Under the pieces are notes generated by a model that ran no database searches, was not told the origin of the DNA, and saw only the letters and a list, made by a program, of their open reading frames with translations. Shown here in pieces: positions 45,366-57,234 of a stretch of 64,000 nucleotides of DNA. The position numbers and the translations under genes are program-made. Source of the DNA: Zelopaecilomyces penicillatus (Eukaryota > Ascomycota > Sordariomycetes > Hypocreales > Pseudodiploosporaceae); contig VCCP01000001.1 in NCBI GenBank assembly GCA_005765155.1, positions 5,890,001 through 5,954,000 of the forward strand, in the 5' to 3' direction. The stretch's first letter is position 1; each line of letters starts with the position of its first letter.

Positions 45366-45925
45366 ACCCTGATAACCTACGCCTTCATCTTGCTGCTGAA
45401 TCCATGGATCAGGCCTACCACCCGCGAAGCGCCAAAGGACAGCGGCGCCTACAATTTATCGGCGACTATCTTAGTCTGCCTAGAGATTGTTCCCAGAACA
45501 CCATCCAAAACTTTCTAGGCGATAATTTATCTGTGATTCGTCACATTCTAAACGACACCGTGGCCCACCCTGACTGGGTGTTTGAAGATGACGATGGCGA
45601 ACCTTAGGAGATTCGCCTCCCTTACCAAACAAGCCTATTCAACGAAGATATCTTCCAAGCCATGATCGAGGTCCGCTGGTCGGATAGTAGAATACTCGGA
45701 GTTTTGAACATGTTCGTGAAGCCGACGGAACGATCACTCGACACCTTGCAGCATGGCCTGCGCAAAACCAGGAGTACCGACTTGCGCCTAGCTTCACTCC
45801 GCCAGGCAGAGGCCGACAAATCTGACTTGGCCCATCAAGAGACTGCAAATGATCTGACTACCAAGGTGGAAGGAGGCTATAAAAGAAGTCCCCTACGAAA
45901 TTTCATGCTTGCTTCATCCCTCTGA
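44816..45925 (+). pseudogene. In-frame continuation of the repeat protein, split by a second stop
   Basis: Directly after the TAA at 44813-44815 the same frame is open for 263 codons and carries units 4 (rest) to 8, with strong copies of SCFE-x-x-QLMEKFGFG and SQTSE. A non-repeat segment follows (QRRLQFIGDYLSLPRDCS) to a TAG at 45605-45607. The frame then stays open another 105 codons to a TGA at 45923, including IEVRWSDSRILGVLNMFV. Both stops are one C-to-T step from Gln (CAA, CAG) and both follow a Pro codon and precede an acidic codon. The likely ancestral protein was about 850 residues. Nonsense decay is most probable; readthrough or an unseen intron is possible. Confidence 0.6.
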
Positions 45926-46804
45926 GCAAAAGTAATCGCACCTTACCAATCCTGCTCTCGCCTTGAAAAAGAAAACGCAACGTCGCTTTCTAGGCTTCCC
46001 AAAGCACGACTTTGGCTATAAAACAAAGAACACCCACCAAAAAAAGTATGAATCCCACAGCTCGCACACTTTGTTCAACGGAATGACACTAACCTTTGTC
46101 TTTTAACGATGATAGAAACATAACAAGCACGAACATTTGACTGAGAAAAATGTTCAATAATGAAAGATATTTTGAGTCCCAACACGAAAAAGCAACAGCG
46201 GCGATATAGGGCCCATTGCAGCTTTCTCTGTATGAGAAACAACAAAGACTACATCATGTAGGCATCAATGCAATTGATTTGATTGTCGGAAAACGGCAAA
46301 CTTCAGGCATTCGCGAAAGGTGATGAGCCATGATTGGATTACCTTGGCAGTTCATTGGAATACTAAAAACAAATGATTTGTTCAATGTTAGGCTGAGGAG
46401 TCTAGTGATTTGTTTGTGCTGAATTGTTTTCTTGAATTGTTTTTGTTGGTTTGTCTTTCTTGAATTGTTCTGGTTGCGATACAGGTTGTGATATTTTCAC
46501 ATTGTTGGTTATATGACTGGTGTAGGATTACACCGAGGCTATGTCGCAGATGACATGTTGTTTGAGTTAAGGAACAGCGATTTGGAGCCTTGTGCGCAGT
46601 TTGGCTCTTTGGTTGAGAGTTGGCTATTTTGTAGGTTATGACAAAGAGTTTTGTGTGTTGGGTATAGAAATTTGATGTACGAGTTCGGGCTGAAGCCTGG
46701 TCAATTGACAACATGAAGGATTACCACAATGATTTAAAAGTTCTCTTGCCAAATATCGTAGTGAATTGTATTCATAGCCGTGAAATGACTCTAGATAAAA
46801 AGGG
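45926..46804. other. Intergenic region, repeat gene and GT69 gene
   Basis: About 880 bp between converging genes. AT-rich with GTT/TTG-rich runs at 46420-46500. No gene recognised. Confidence 0.5.
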
Positions 46805-48181
46805 TTATACATGTGCCCAACCGTTCTCAACAAGCACCTGCATCTCATTGATCAGGCAAAACTCCCCAGGCTCATGGTTCCCAGCATTCTCCTTCTCCCA
46901 ACGCCGCACCCTTGACCGAACGACCCAGCTCTCAAACGTGATCGAGGTCCACCTCTTAATCCTGTTAACCCACAGGCCCCTGAATATGTTCCAGGTAGAG
47001 ACCCAGGTGGTGTCTGGGTGCGTGGCATAGTAAGCGTCAACATTGTACCCAACCCTGACGCGCGGGTTCACATAGACGCCCATGGTTTTGGATAGAGGGT
47101 TGTCAGCATGGATGAGACAGCACTCTGATCCCTCCAAGTGCTGCAAAGCCAGTGTGTCTGAGACGGCACGGAAGCGCAGCTTTGTCGAGGAGACGAACGG
47201 CTCCGCTGGCATGACAACTATAACAAGAGAAGACATGTCAGTATAAGAGACCTAGCACTAAATAGTCGGGGCTTTACAAACCTATACCGTTCCAGCAGCT
47301 TTTAACAGGAACTGCGTCCACGTGGTTCACCAGCGCATTTCTCGAAGAGCTGGCCTTGAAGTATGGCCATGTCTGCATCGCATGCGACTTTCCCTCCGCG
47401 TCTCTCAACGCAAATGTGTCATAGTATAACGGTGGTTTAGAAAAGTCGAGAGAGCAAGCAGCAGCGTAATCGCCGCCGTTAGTATTCATCAGCGCCAAAA
47501 CGTCCTCGGTCTAGTCAACAACTTGCTGCATTAGCAAACCGGTCCATTTAGTGAACTTGAGGGGGGGGAGGGGGGGGGAGGGCCAGAATGCCGCACCTTG
47601 AACACGACGTCATTCAGAAAAAGCACCTTGTCGAAGGTGACGCCCTTCTTACTGAGCTCAATCAGGTCCTTTAAGGTCTTATTCCGCAAGTGCGCAAGAT
47701 ATGGGATACGCCTCAGCTCTCTCTTATTCCTTGGCGTATCAATCCATCCGTCTCCCTTTTCTGCCTTTAGAAGTTCGTCCTTGTGCGTCACGTCCGAGAC
47801 CTCAATGTGCCGTGGCACCTTCCGCCGCTCCAGCTCCGAGTCCAGCTCGCGCAGCGCCCCCTTGCTGTCATCCCAACTGCCACTTTCGTATATGCTCACA
47901 AAGACATTCTCTGGGCCAAAGGTCTCCGTCAAGTGGACCACGGCATCGTTCCAATGGCTTCTCAATATCGCCTCGTTGTTGAAGTGCATGCTCGCAATGT
48001 ATATTCTCTCCCGGGGCCGCGAGTGGCCCCCGGATGGTTGAAGGTCGCCATGGATAATATTGCGGTGGATTCGGAGCACGTCAATGAGATTGATGAGGAA
48101 AAGAAGCAGGATGGCGATCCTCGTCGCTCGCCAGCGTAGAATTCGGCGGAGGTACAGCTTATTCGCATCTGAAATGATCAT
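46805..48181 (-). CDS. GT69-family mannosyltransferase (CMT1/CAP59-like)
   Basis: Minus-strand exons 47597-48181, 47282-47510 and 46805-47217 give 408 residues. A single N-terminal hydrophobic span at about residues 20-36 (RIAILLLFLINLIDVLRIH) after basic residues suggests a type II Golgi protein. The body has the family pattern ERIYIASMHFNNEAILRSHWNDAVVHL, then NVFVSIYESGSWDDSKGALRELD, FDKVLFLNDVVF, YAAACSLDF and SCWNGIG. These match GT69 enzymes such as Cryptococcus Cmt1 (alpha-1,3-mannosyltransferase) and Cap59. Donor substrate GDP-mannose is inferred from the family; the acceptor is unknown. Intron 1 contains a tract of G on the plus strand. Confidence 0.85.
47561..47582. repeat. G-rich tract (G8-A-G9) in GT69 intron 1
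   Basis: The plus strand has two long G runs separated by single A residues inside the first intron of the GT69 gene, so the transcript has a C-rich tract just after the 5' splice site region. Such a tract could form a quadruplex on the template DNA; effect unknown. Confidence 0.9.
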
Positions 48182-48800
48182 ATTTCCGGTAGGCCCTGAT
48201 ACTCAGGGCAACGAGTACGCATCAGACGTGGACTGCCTCGCCAGTTGTACAACAATGAATGCTGCGCGCGACCATGACGGCATGTTCCAGCTTCAGAGGT
48301 AGGTTTATTCGAAGGACATGTAGCATGTATTTGACCAGATCCTCTGTTCAGCCTGATGGCCAACAGCTTGGTTGGCACTCGTATCGATAGGCGCCCTGCC
48401 TATCTAGTCTCATTCAGTCACTTGGCAAGGGGCAAGGGGCAAGGGGTCGAAGAGAGCTACGTGCGCTGAAACCAGATGATTAGTGGATTGGATTACATAA
48501 TGCATGCCGAACGAAATGGTAATTGCTGTCTTGAGGCAACGCAACTGGCCATCGCAAGGGAGGAAAACATAGCTATAGATCAAAGAAAAGGAAATACACG
48601 ATTGGTTGACACGATAATACATTTCGGCTCCTCTCAGGTGTTTTACAAGACTGTCATCATGCATGTGTAGGCATATATATCTGAATTAGAAACATTATAC
48701 CGCGAGCAATTTAAAGCTAAGCTTTACTCGGCCCCTTCCATACGTCGTCAATTTCCTCCATCCAACATGTCAACCGTCCACTCCCATTGCCAAACTTGAT
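48182..48800. other. Intergenic region, GT69 promoter and PMT4 3' end
   Basis: About 620 bp upstream of the GT69 start and downstream of PMT4. Three copies of GGGGCAA near 48428-48449 are the only notable element. No gene recognised. Confidence 0.5.
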
Positions 48801-51239
48801 TTATTTGGCGAAATGGAGATCGTAGCCAAGCCACTTCCTCCTGAGGATCGCCTCAACCGAGAGACCAGGGTAACCATATGTAAGTGGTAGGAAGTAATAC
48901 CAACCCGCCGTCGCCACGGCAAGGATGACAATGCATGCAATCCAAGCCCCCGCCATGCTTGAGCCTGCAAATCTCTCATTGGCGGTGATGTGCCGTCTTG
49001 GCCCTTTTCGCTGACCTGATTTTGTGGTTCCATAGATTTTGTCTTCGTCAACGGATTCCGAATTGAAGATGAATTCAATGAGAGACCCAGTGACAAGACA
49101 AGATGCCAGGTGGGCGGGGAGGTAATGATGCAAGAAAAGTTGTCGGCCCATGAGGAAAAATGGGAAGTAATGAGTAGCCCAAGCCAACCAGAAGAAGCCG
49201 CCAGAGTTATAAAGTCGGGAGCGAGTTCCTATTACGAATTAGTATTGACATAGACGTCCAATATTTGTATTTAAGCTGGATACTTACGGTGATCCAGAGC
49301 ATTAATCCCGCGGCGCAGGGAGATCTGGTCTGCCCCAACAATACCAGCATAAACTGCCAGCAGACTGCTAACTAGCCACCAACCAAAGGGATTTCCAAGG
49401 AAGTAGATTTGCTGGCGAGTCTCGTTCTGGGTCCAGAAGCTCACACCTCGAAGCAGGAATGGCCACTGATAGGGATGACTGGCATACGGATGGCTGCTGG
49501 TCAATTTGCTGTTATGGTAAAACATAGCTCGCTGCAGTTCAAACCACTTGCGCAGAAGCGGCAGGGATTTTACCTGTCGCTGTGGCTTCAGCCGGCGAGC
49601 ATCGTCAGCCTTGAGCGAGGGAATATCCTCGATCAGCCAAACGTTTGAACTAGGTGCAATCTGCTTGTTGCCATTGATCTCCTGCTGTTTGTAAGCCCAG
49701 TCAGGGAGAGGCTTGGTGTGTGTCCACATGGCAACTTTGCTGGGGTTATGGATGAGCTTGAAATGACTGGCAATGGTCTTGAAATCCTGATTTCCCTTGG
49801 CATGTTCCACGCGGATCTCGAAAAGTGAGTCGTTTTGACGTTTGCCAAATGCTTCCTCGGGTGAGACACAGGTAAATTCTTGGTTGGTAGGATAGTAGGG
49901 CGACGCGACATCGTGAGAGAGAAGAATCTTATCTGTAACAATGTGTCTAAGGCGGACCAAATCATTGTTCTTGACCTGTCGGTCTTTCTTCTCATCGTTG
50001 TTGGCGGGGAGAATTTGCCAGTAGTTGTTGGTATCGTTGTGGGGGTAACCCGTAACCTGCTGACCCTGGCTGGAAATTCGGCCATCATCATATCGCAAAG
50101 GATACAGATCTACATGGCTATGAAGGTATGTCTTTGTCTCCTTATGCCTAATCGTGAGAGTATCGTAGTACTTGATATCAAGCGAGTTTGCCAGCATAAC
50201 ATTGTCGCTCAAGGTTTCCTGGAACTCCGGGGTCATAAAGTCGTCGCCAGGGCCAGATCGAGAAAGAACGGTAAAATGAACCTGGAACCAAAACAGGTAG
50301 AAAATGAAGGGCATGAGGATGAGGCCAAACGCACGGGCGGCAAAGTGTTTCCCAAATGCAGGTAGGGTAATAGCGCCCTTGATTCTTTTGACGTCGAGCA
50401 AGTCCCAGAGATCAATGACAACAGCAGAACCAACAGTAACGAAGGCGAAAAGGCCAACATACTTAGTGGAGATGTCACAGGACAGGGCGAAGCCAGTCAG
50501 GATAAGCCACTTCCACCATTTCCTGCTAAAGGGTTCGTGTCGCAATTTGTAGAATTTGATGTAGAACAGAAGACTGCATGCCATGGCAAGAACCAGTGTC
50601 GCATCGAGAAGAATGAGGCGGGTTTGTCCGATATGGGCATTGTCAAGGAGAACCAGGCCGGCAGCAACTAGAGCAGCAGGGACACTGTAGCCAGACTCCC
50701 ACATGATGAGATAGGTCACAGAAACCGTTAATGCTCCTAGGATGGCAGGCAGCGCTCTGAAGGCCACATAGGGCACTTTGTTATCGATGTAGGAGTCGCC
50801 AATGTTGTCGAAGTGGAAGTGGCCATTATATCCGACTAACCAGCCCATAAAGGCAAACAGAAGCTTTCCAAAGGGCGGGTGAACATCGAAGAAGTATGTG
50901 CGTTCGAGGTAGTAGGAAGCAAACTGTAGAACATTAGAAACCATCCATAGACTCGAGAATGCAATTAGCACAGCGATATACCTTTCCAAAATGCACCTCG
51001 TCGAACACAACCTCGTTCGGATGGCTAATTCCCCAAAATCTTGTGACAAAGGACAGGATTGTAACCAAGGACAAGGCTAGCTTATGGCCAAGCTCCCCCT
51101 TGGGCACATTTCGATGCGCAACTGCCTTGGAGAGCTTATCAAGCTCCAGCTCAGGAACGACGACGGTCGAGTCGACGGCCTCCTTGGAGGGCACATTCCT
51201 CTGCCGCAGGCTGCCCTGCGGCGTTGGACTACGAGGCAT
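48801..51239 (-). CDS. PMT4: Dolichyl-phosphate-mannose protein O-mannosyltransferase, PMT4 type
   Basis: Minus-strand exons 50982-51239, 49288-50923 and 48801-49228 give 773 residues, close to yeast Pmt4 (762). The enzyme adds the first mannose to Ser/Thr of secretory proteins in the endoplasmic reticulum. The N-terminal cytosolic tail (1-60) is followed by the first span and the loop with the catalytic Asp-Glu pair (VVFDEVHFGKFASYYLERTYFFDVHPPFGK), which crosses the first intron. Multiple spans follow. The central luminal part (about residues 330-510) carries MIR repeats (YLHSHVDLYPLRYDDG...; VRLRHIVTDKILLSHDV). The C-terminus has several spans. The loop sequence and single-copy pattern favour the PMT4 subfamily over PMT1/PMT2. 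Confidence 0.93.
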
Positions 51240-52988
51240 GGTTTCAAATTAAACTGTACAGAAGGATACAGTCAGCAATGCCCACGCGGAGTGTAAAGTA
51301 ATAGTACAAGCTGATGCAATGGTTGCCACATGGGGTGATGTCGCAGCCAGGGCACAAAAAATAGCGGGACACAGAAAGACTCACAAGTTGAATAGAAACG
51401 TGGTCGGAGACCAGCTAAAGAAGATGAAGTAAGGGAACAAAAGAAACTCGAGCCAGAGGTCGACACACGATGGGACGTGTTACCGATGCTCGGTTGGAGA
51501 TGGATGAACCTCCTTTTCCGGGTATTACAATGTCATGGAAAGCTGTGGAGGAGGAAAGGCGAACGTGTCAATTGTCCAGCTCCCCTTTGGTAGTTCTGTC
51601 CTATGACGGACCAACCTGGAACGCTGTACGTTAATCAGGGGGTAGCAGACCACGCACTGGCTCAGCCCAGTGGGTACTGTTGATGGAAGGTACACGGGCG
51701 GCAGACCAATATTAAGGGAAATTATGTGTAGCTATTTGTACTTCGTATCTCCAGCTCCCCACTTCCAACACCTTGGAGACCTGTAAATGGTTTCCAAGGA
51801 GCAGCTTTGGTTACATTAGGGGGCGGCGGAAAAAAATTCAATTATTTTGAAATAAATTAAGCCACCAAGATATGTACATCCAAGAGCATTGCTCTACCTG
51901 CTCAAACATTCAGCCAGGCGTTGACCATACAAAACACCTAGCCAGGGAAGTTACTGTGTGTCGAATTGCAGAAGTCTTTACTCCGTAGACTGGCAAGACT
52001 GGCACAGGCCAGGTGTTTTTCAGGGCCCTTCCGGACGCCATGTCTCATGCTGCTAGATTGAACGGCAAGGATGAAGATGCGATGCGAGAAGCTGAAGGTT
52101 CTAGTTTCACAACCCAGCTCCACGTGGTTTGCGAAAGGTTCCCCAGGTCACAGTCTGATGTACATCTGCTTAAAACGAAGCCAGCGAATGATGCAGTCGG
52201 ATACAGGCTGATAACACTACTAAGTAGGTATTAAGGTAGACATGCATGCTTTCGATAAGGCAATGAGGGCAGGTACTAACGGGAACTGGATTCAAGCTTT
52301 AGTACACGGTTAAATAACTTTGGCACAGCAAAGAACCACCTCTTCTCTGCATGGACGAGCCATTCTCTCGATTAGACGAATTGAGGCAGGCATTGAGAAC
52401 TTGATACATACAAGCCTACAGCCCTCTCAACATGGAAGGCACCTAATTACATATTTACGTGTATGCGATTATATACCTGTATTTTTCTTCGTGTGGGAGC
52501 TGAAGCTTGTACAGCTACCCGATCGGGCCGACCGGCGTGTGTGTAAAGCGTAATGTGAGCTCTACAGGTACGTAAGAGCTTCCGAAGACCGCATGCTGCT
52601 GGCGATGCCTCCCGTCCAAAAATCCCAGCTTGATGCTTTTAGATAACGTAAAGAGTGAACCCACTCGTCATCTTTAAGTGGGCCTGGATCTACGAAAAGT
52701 GAGGTTGAGTAGGTAGATCAAACGACTCAGGCAGGGGTTGGACGCGGCCGGTTGAAGTAGGCATCGTGCAAAGCTGGTTGGGCCGGCAGAAACCGCCCGT
52801 TCATTGAGGGGCGGGGCAGCATCGCCGGAGGTCGGAAGCTCTCAATGCACTCGACCCCCAAAATCATTCAAGTACTTGAGGCAGACCCCTCTATTGACTG
52901 GATATCTCACCCGTACGGAACTCTTTGATTGACACCTGCTCGTCCAACCTTCCAAAACTCTAACCAGAAACCTCATTCTTCTACAGGT
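51240..52988. other. Divergent intergenic region, PMT4 and RidA
   Basis: About 1.75 kb between divergent genes with no supportable gene. Just upstream of the RidA start, a ctacag directly before the ATG hints at a 5' leader intron end. The remaining sequence holds nothing recognisable. Confidence 0.5.
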
Positions 52989-53654
52989 ATGTCGTCGACA
53001 ATTGCTCGCGTCGTGGCCCGGCGCGCGGTTCCCGCTTTGAGTTCGAAGTTCACATCGATTCCAGCTTCCATCAGACTCAAATCCACAATGGCGGACCAGA
53101 CCATCATCTTCACCAAGAACGCCCCGGCTCGTAAGTGATACCTTGGATCTAATGTGGTCGAGATATGGGCGAAATGCTGACTTACTTCATTATACAGCTG
53201 TTGGCCCTTATGTAAGTGCCGAGAGTATCCCACCCGCAGACTGCCAGGGTAAGGGCTAACATGAGCAAAACTATCAGTCCCAAGCCATCAAGACCCCTAC
53301 TGCCATCTACTGCTCTGGTCAGATTCCCCTCACTGCTGAGGGCGTTCTGGTTGAGGGCACCATCACCGACAAGACCAAGAAGTGCTGCGAGAACCTCGAG
53401 GCCGTCCTGAAGGAGGCCGGCTCGGCCATCACCAAGGTTGTCAAGTGCAACATCTTCATCTCCGACATGGCTCACTTCGCTGTAAGTCACCCTACAACCA
53501 AGATTCCAATTTCATTATCTCACAGATTTTTGCCCAGGAAATGAACGTTGAGTATGAGAAGTGGTTTGCCCACAAGCCTGCCCGCAGCTGTGTTGCTGTC
53601 AAGACGCTCCCTAAGAACGTCGATGTCGAGATTGAGGCCATTGCCCTCCCCTAG
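52989..53654 (+). CDS. MMF1: RidA/YjgF/UK114 family imine deaminase, mitochondrial form
   Basis: Exons 52989-53130, 53198-53211, 53278-53481 and 53538-53654 give 158 residues. The second exon is only 14 nt, yet is needed to encode the conserved VGPY. RidA enzymes hydrolyse reactive 2-aminoacrylate and related imines formed by amino-acid dehydratases. Family marks are PVGPYSQAIK, YCSGQIPL, NLEAVLKEAGS, KCNIFISDM and the C-terminal KPARSCVAVKTLP with the active-site Arg. The first 35 residues look like a mitochondrial presequence (Arg-rich, no acid). An internal ATG (MADQTII) would start a cytosolic form like yeast Hmf1, so one gene may supply both places; that is inference. Confidence 0.93.
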
Positions 53655-53904
53655 ACGGTAGCTTAAAATAAAATAAAAAGTTGCAGAGCATCACTTGAGC
53701 ATTCTATGGGCATGTACGTGCCATTATAGAGTCCCAGACCTTGTCTCAACACCACACAAAGTCATCGGGATCGTTTTAAAATATGAATACAGAGTGTATG
53801 TCACGCTATAGATCGGCTATGGGCCTTGTGTTGAATGTTCCTAAATCAATTGAAACAGTAATGGAACATGTCAAATACTACAATAAGCAAGGTTAATGGA
53901 GAAC
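53655..53904. other. Convergent 3' region, RidA and ARC40
   Basis: About 250 bp between converging genes. Only probable 3' untranslated sequence. Confidence 0.5.
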
Positions 53905-55122
53905 CTATGCATTCCAGATAACAACCCTTCCATCAACGCCACTCGCTAAAATTAACATGTCAGTATGAAGGTTGAAGCACAACGTAAAGGGTAGTACTCA
54001 CTACTGAATTTAGTGACTTTACCCCCAGAGCTTGCGTAAGCCCGGATCGTGCTGATGGTATTCTGGTGAATTGTCTTCAGCTGGGTATCATCCTTGGTCT
54101 TTCCCTTGAGGTCCATCTGTCTAAACATATTCAACGCCGACTCCTCTCGTTGCTCGCCCAAGCCTGGGCGGCCCTTCGACTCAACGGTTCCCACTAGTCG
54201 CCAACCGTCCGCCCCGCCTTGAAAACGGAACGCCTCGCAATCATAGCCTGCAGCAATGATTTCATCCTCGGCTTTCCAGATCAGACTCTTGAAAGGGAGA
54301 AGTTGCGTTGAGATGGTGAGCACGGCTTTCGGGGGTTGCTCTGGTCCGGTAGGGTAGACAACGGTGATACTGCTGTCATGGGCAGCAAAGGCAAGACTAT
54401 CTCCGCTTGGGGAAAACGCGACAGAATGAACCCAGCCAGCAGAGTTATTCAAGTATTCTCCGCACACAGTATTGAAAGGCAGTCTCTCTCCCCAAACGCT
54501 AGGATCTGGCCGAGCATCGACGCCCTTGATGAAGCTAGAAAAGACCCTGGCATGGGCATCCGTGGAGCCGGCAGCGAGAAGCACAGAGTTTGGGTGCCAT
54601 GCCACACTAGTAATCGTGCTGCGAATGGGCTTTTTCAGGTGCTTTGAAACCCACCAGTCGTTTTCCTCTTCGAAGTAGCAAACAGCGATGACGCGGTCAC
54701 CGGAACCCACGGCGAATTTGGTCTCGGAGGGTGACCAGCGGACGAACGTAGCTGCTCTGCTAATTCGTAGAAGTACCAGAGTCGGCTTGTATCCTGTGGG
54801 AGATGGCTCCCAAACCAATGCATTTCGATCTAAACGTAGGTCAGTCTTCAGCCTCCCATTATCCAAGACATAAACCTGCGGGTGTCCAGAATGGCGAACC
54901 TTGAGAGCATGAGACAATGCGGCCACTGTTCGGAGCTATGTCGACGCTGGTGACAGTCTTGTCGTGGCCCTTGAGCACATCCTCCAGCTTGAAGGAGTTG
55001 CCGGCCTTGCTGTAAAGTTCGACCGAGGTATCTCGAGCAACGGCGAGGGTACTCTGGTCGGCTGAGAAGGAATGGTCGGCGATGGGGTTGGTGAACAGAT
55101 GATGGACTTCCGGGGCTGCCAT
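53905..55122 (-). CDS. ARC40: ARP2/3 complex subunit 1 (ARPC1/Arc40)
   Basis: Minus-strand exons 54900-55122, 54002-54829 and 53905-53945 give 363 residues; the last coding exon is 41 nt and completes SGVDGRVVIWNA. ARPC1 is the WD-repeat beta-propeller scaffold of the ARP2/3 complex that nucleates branched actin at cortical patches. WD-type blades are visible as LKGHDKTVTSVDIAPNSGRIVSCSQDRNALVWE, ATFVRWSPSETKFAVGSGDR, ITSVAWHPNSVLLAAGSTDAHARVF, VHSVAFSPSGDSLAFAAHDSSI and the terminal blade. Length is close to yeast Arc40 (384). It is divergent from the U2B'' gene. Confidence 0.94.
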
Positions 55123-55557
55123 GTTGAATGATTGGGGGTTGCGATAGGAGTAGCTCTCTACTATCGCTCAGAGGAAGAATGAATCACGGGCCAAAATACC
55201 AACAATGTAGGGGGAATTGATTCGTGTACGACAGAAGAACAGGCTGTGTCGATGGTAATGGCGGGGTGGTTACGTAGTGTCTTGGCCTTGGGCTCTGACT
55301 AGGTACAGAAGCGAGCTCTCGTTGTCTGTACCTACAGTAGGTGTTGGCAGTGGAGGGGGACGACGTGGAAGCTTGGGCCACGTTTTGCGCGGAACGAAAA
55401 TCTCCGACATCTCTCACCCTCACCACCAAGGAATAATAGGCTAGGCTACGCATCCACCGCCTTTGACCAGAGCGCGAACTCAACCCCCGGTATTCAAAGA
55501 GCATTGCTGAAGTATTTATTTTTCCCCTCAAATACCTTTAACATATATCGCCACAAA
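55123..55557. promoter_or_regulatory. 435-bp bidirectional promoter, ARC40 and U2B''
   Basis: Only 435 bp separate the two divergent starts, so both genes must share this region for initiation. An AT-rich stretch (acatatatcg) lies just before the U2B'' ATG. No defined factor site can be assigned. Confidence 0.6.
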
Positions 55558-56289
55558 ATGGCAGCATTGGCTCCCCCTCGTGGTCTCGCACCAAATGCGT
55601 CTCTCCCAGCCAAGGTGCAACCGATCCCGCCAAACCAGACGTGAGTCCTCTACCCCGTCTTCATGTCATCCTCGTGCCATTTACTAAAGGAGAAACTTGC
55701 TAGTCTATATGTGACAAATCTTCCCTCTTCCAAGATTCAGAAGGCGGATTTGCGTACCGCCGTATACATGCTTTTCTCAACATACGGTCCGGTGCTTGAC
55801 GTGGTAGCTCTCAAAACAATGTCTATGCGAGGGCAGGCACATGTCGTCTTCCGAGATATCCAAGCGGCAACTCAAGCGATGAGATCGCTCGAAGGGAAGA
55901 CTTTCTTGGGCCGCCAACTCGTAAGCCATCCTTTCTTTGGTTTATCCACATACGGAATGCAGTTGTTGGATCGATGTTAACTGTTGGTGGGATAACAGAA
56001 AATACAATACGCCAAGAACAAGTCACATTTTGTTGCCAAACTCGACGGCACCTTTAAGATTCCGGTTATGAATGCCGGCGCCACCAGCGTTGAGCAAACG
56101 GAGCTCCAGCAAAGCATCTTCAACGCTCCACTACCGGGATCTGCTGTCGCAAAGCCTTCAACAGCTGTCGATCATGTTATGCAAGATGCAGGAACGCCAG
56201 ACAGTCGAGGACAGAAGAGGACTCGCGATGATGAGGGTGATGATAGTGAGGAGGATGTTGCCATGGAGGAAGACAGTGATGACGAATGA
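55558..56289 (+). CDS. MSL1: U2 snRNP protein B'' (single RRM)
   Basis: Exons 55558-55640, 55704-55920 and 55999-56289 give 196 residues. It binds U2 snRNA stem-loop IV in the spliceosome. One RRM is seen: RNP2 as LYVTNLP, then a helix (KADLRTAVYMLFSTYGPVLDVVAL) and RNP1 as RGQAHVVF, ending KIQYAKNKS. This matches U1A/U2B'' proteins. A second RRM, present in the animal proteins, is absent; instead the C-terminus is disordered and strongly acidic (DDEGDDSEEDVAMEEDSDDE). Yeast Msl1 likewise has a single RRM. U1A versus U2B'' identity cannot be fully separated by eye; U2B'' is the better call. Confidence 0.85.
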
Positions 56290-56381
56290 AGATCTTGTCA
56301 GCCAGACATAACAACAAAAAGTACTTTATTTGCACGATGGGGGAGGTTTTCGGCGTCGGTCTCTGTGTGGTTGGCTAGTCA

Positions 56382-57234
56382 TTAGGCGGCCATTTCTTTT
56401 GGCACCCAGAGACCAACGCACCCTCCCACGAGGCCAAGCCAGATCATGAGATAGTTCTCCTTGGAACACTCAAAGTTCGATATGGCATCCCCAAGTAGGC
56501 ATGGGTGCACGAAAAAGGAGGGGACTCCAGTAGCGGGGTGGTGCTAGGACAAGCCGTTAGTTGAGCCTGCTGCTTCGCCTGCCTGAGAGCATGTGAATTG
56601 ACATGAGACGCAGCTTCTGATACTTACATCGGCCGAGATGCCGCCAATACCTCCAATACCTCGCCTCAGGCCATCTTTGTATTCATCAGGTACCAGGCGA
56701 CGAAATACGGTGTCGATGTTGAAAGCAGGCTCATCAGGGGGTAAATTGTGAAGGGTGAACCACAAACACGGGACTCTGTATGTGGGGTGAAGATGTATCT
56801 CATATGTTACGTGTCCAAAATCTAGGACGGTCGTCTGCGTTGCAAGGGTAGCCTGCATCTTTGTAAGGAGAAAACATTCATGAAGATATGAGAGCTTAGC
56901 CAGAATTCCCTACCGAGTCCGACTCTTCAGCATCTACCATTTCATCGTCACCCATGAGATATGCAGATTCCACAGTCTTTTCAGAAATAGAGAAGTTGCC
57001 TAGGTCAAGCGAAATATCACTTGGATCAGCGATACTATCAAGAGGCCGTATGATTTGAATATAATGCGTGTATCCGCCATGGGTCGAAATTGCGACATCC
57101 AGTGCAGTGCAAACTCGGAGCTTCCACCGCCTTCGCACTGGGCCAAGTGTTGCTTGGCAATATCGTCTATCGAAATGATGACATGCTTCTGCGAATTCTT
57201 CATGAGTAAGAAAGGGAAAATTCTCGATGTCCAT
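56382..57234 (-). CDS. ATG10: Autophagy E2-like enzyme Atg10
   Basis: Minus-strand exons 56914-57234, 56628-56858 and 56382-56543 give 237 residues. The start is the first ATG in strong context (acaaaATGG); the frame extends upstream without an ATG. Atg10 transfers Atg12 to Atg5 in autophagosome formation. The N-terminal FPFLTHEEFAEACHHFDRRY and the central strands (YEIHLHPTYRVPCLWFTLH) match the family. The catalytic Cys is Cys199 in SFFVHPC, followed by ENYLIMWLGLVGGCVGLWVP. Introns are 55 and 84 nt. It converges on the U2B'' gene with 92 bp between stops. Confidence 0.92.
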
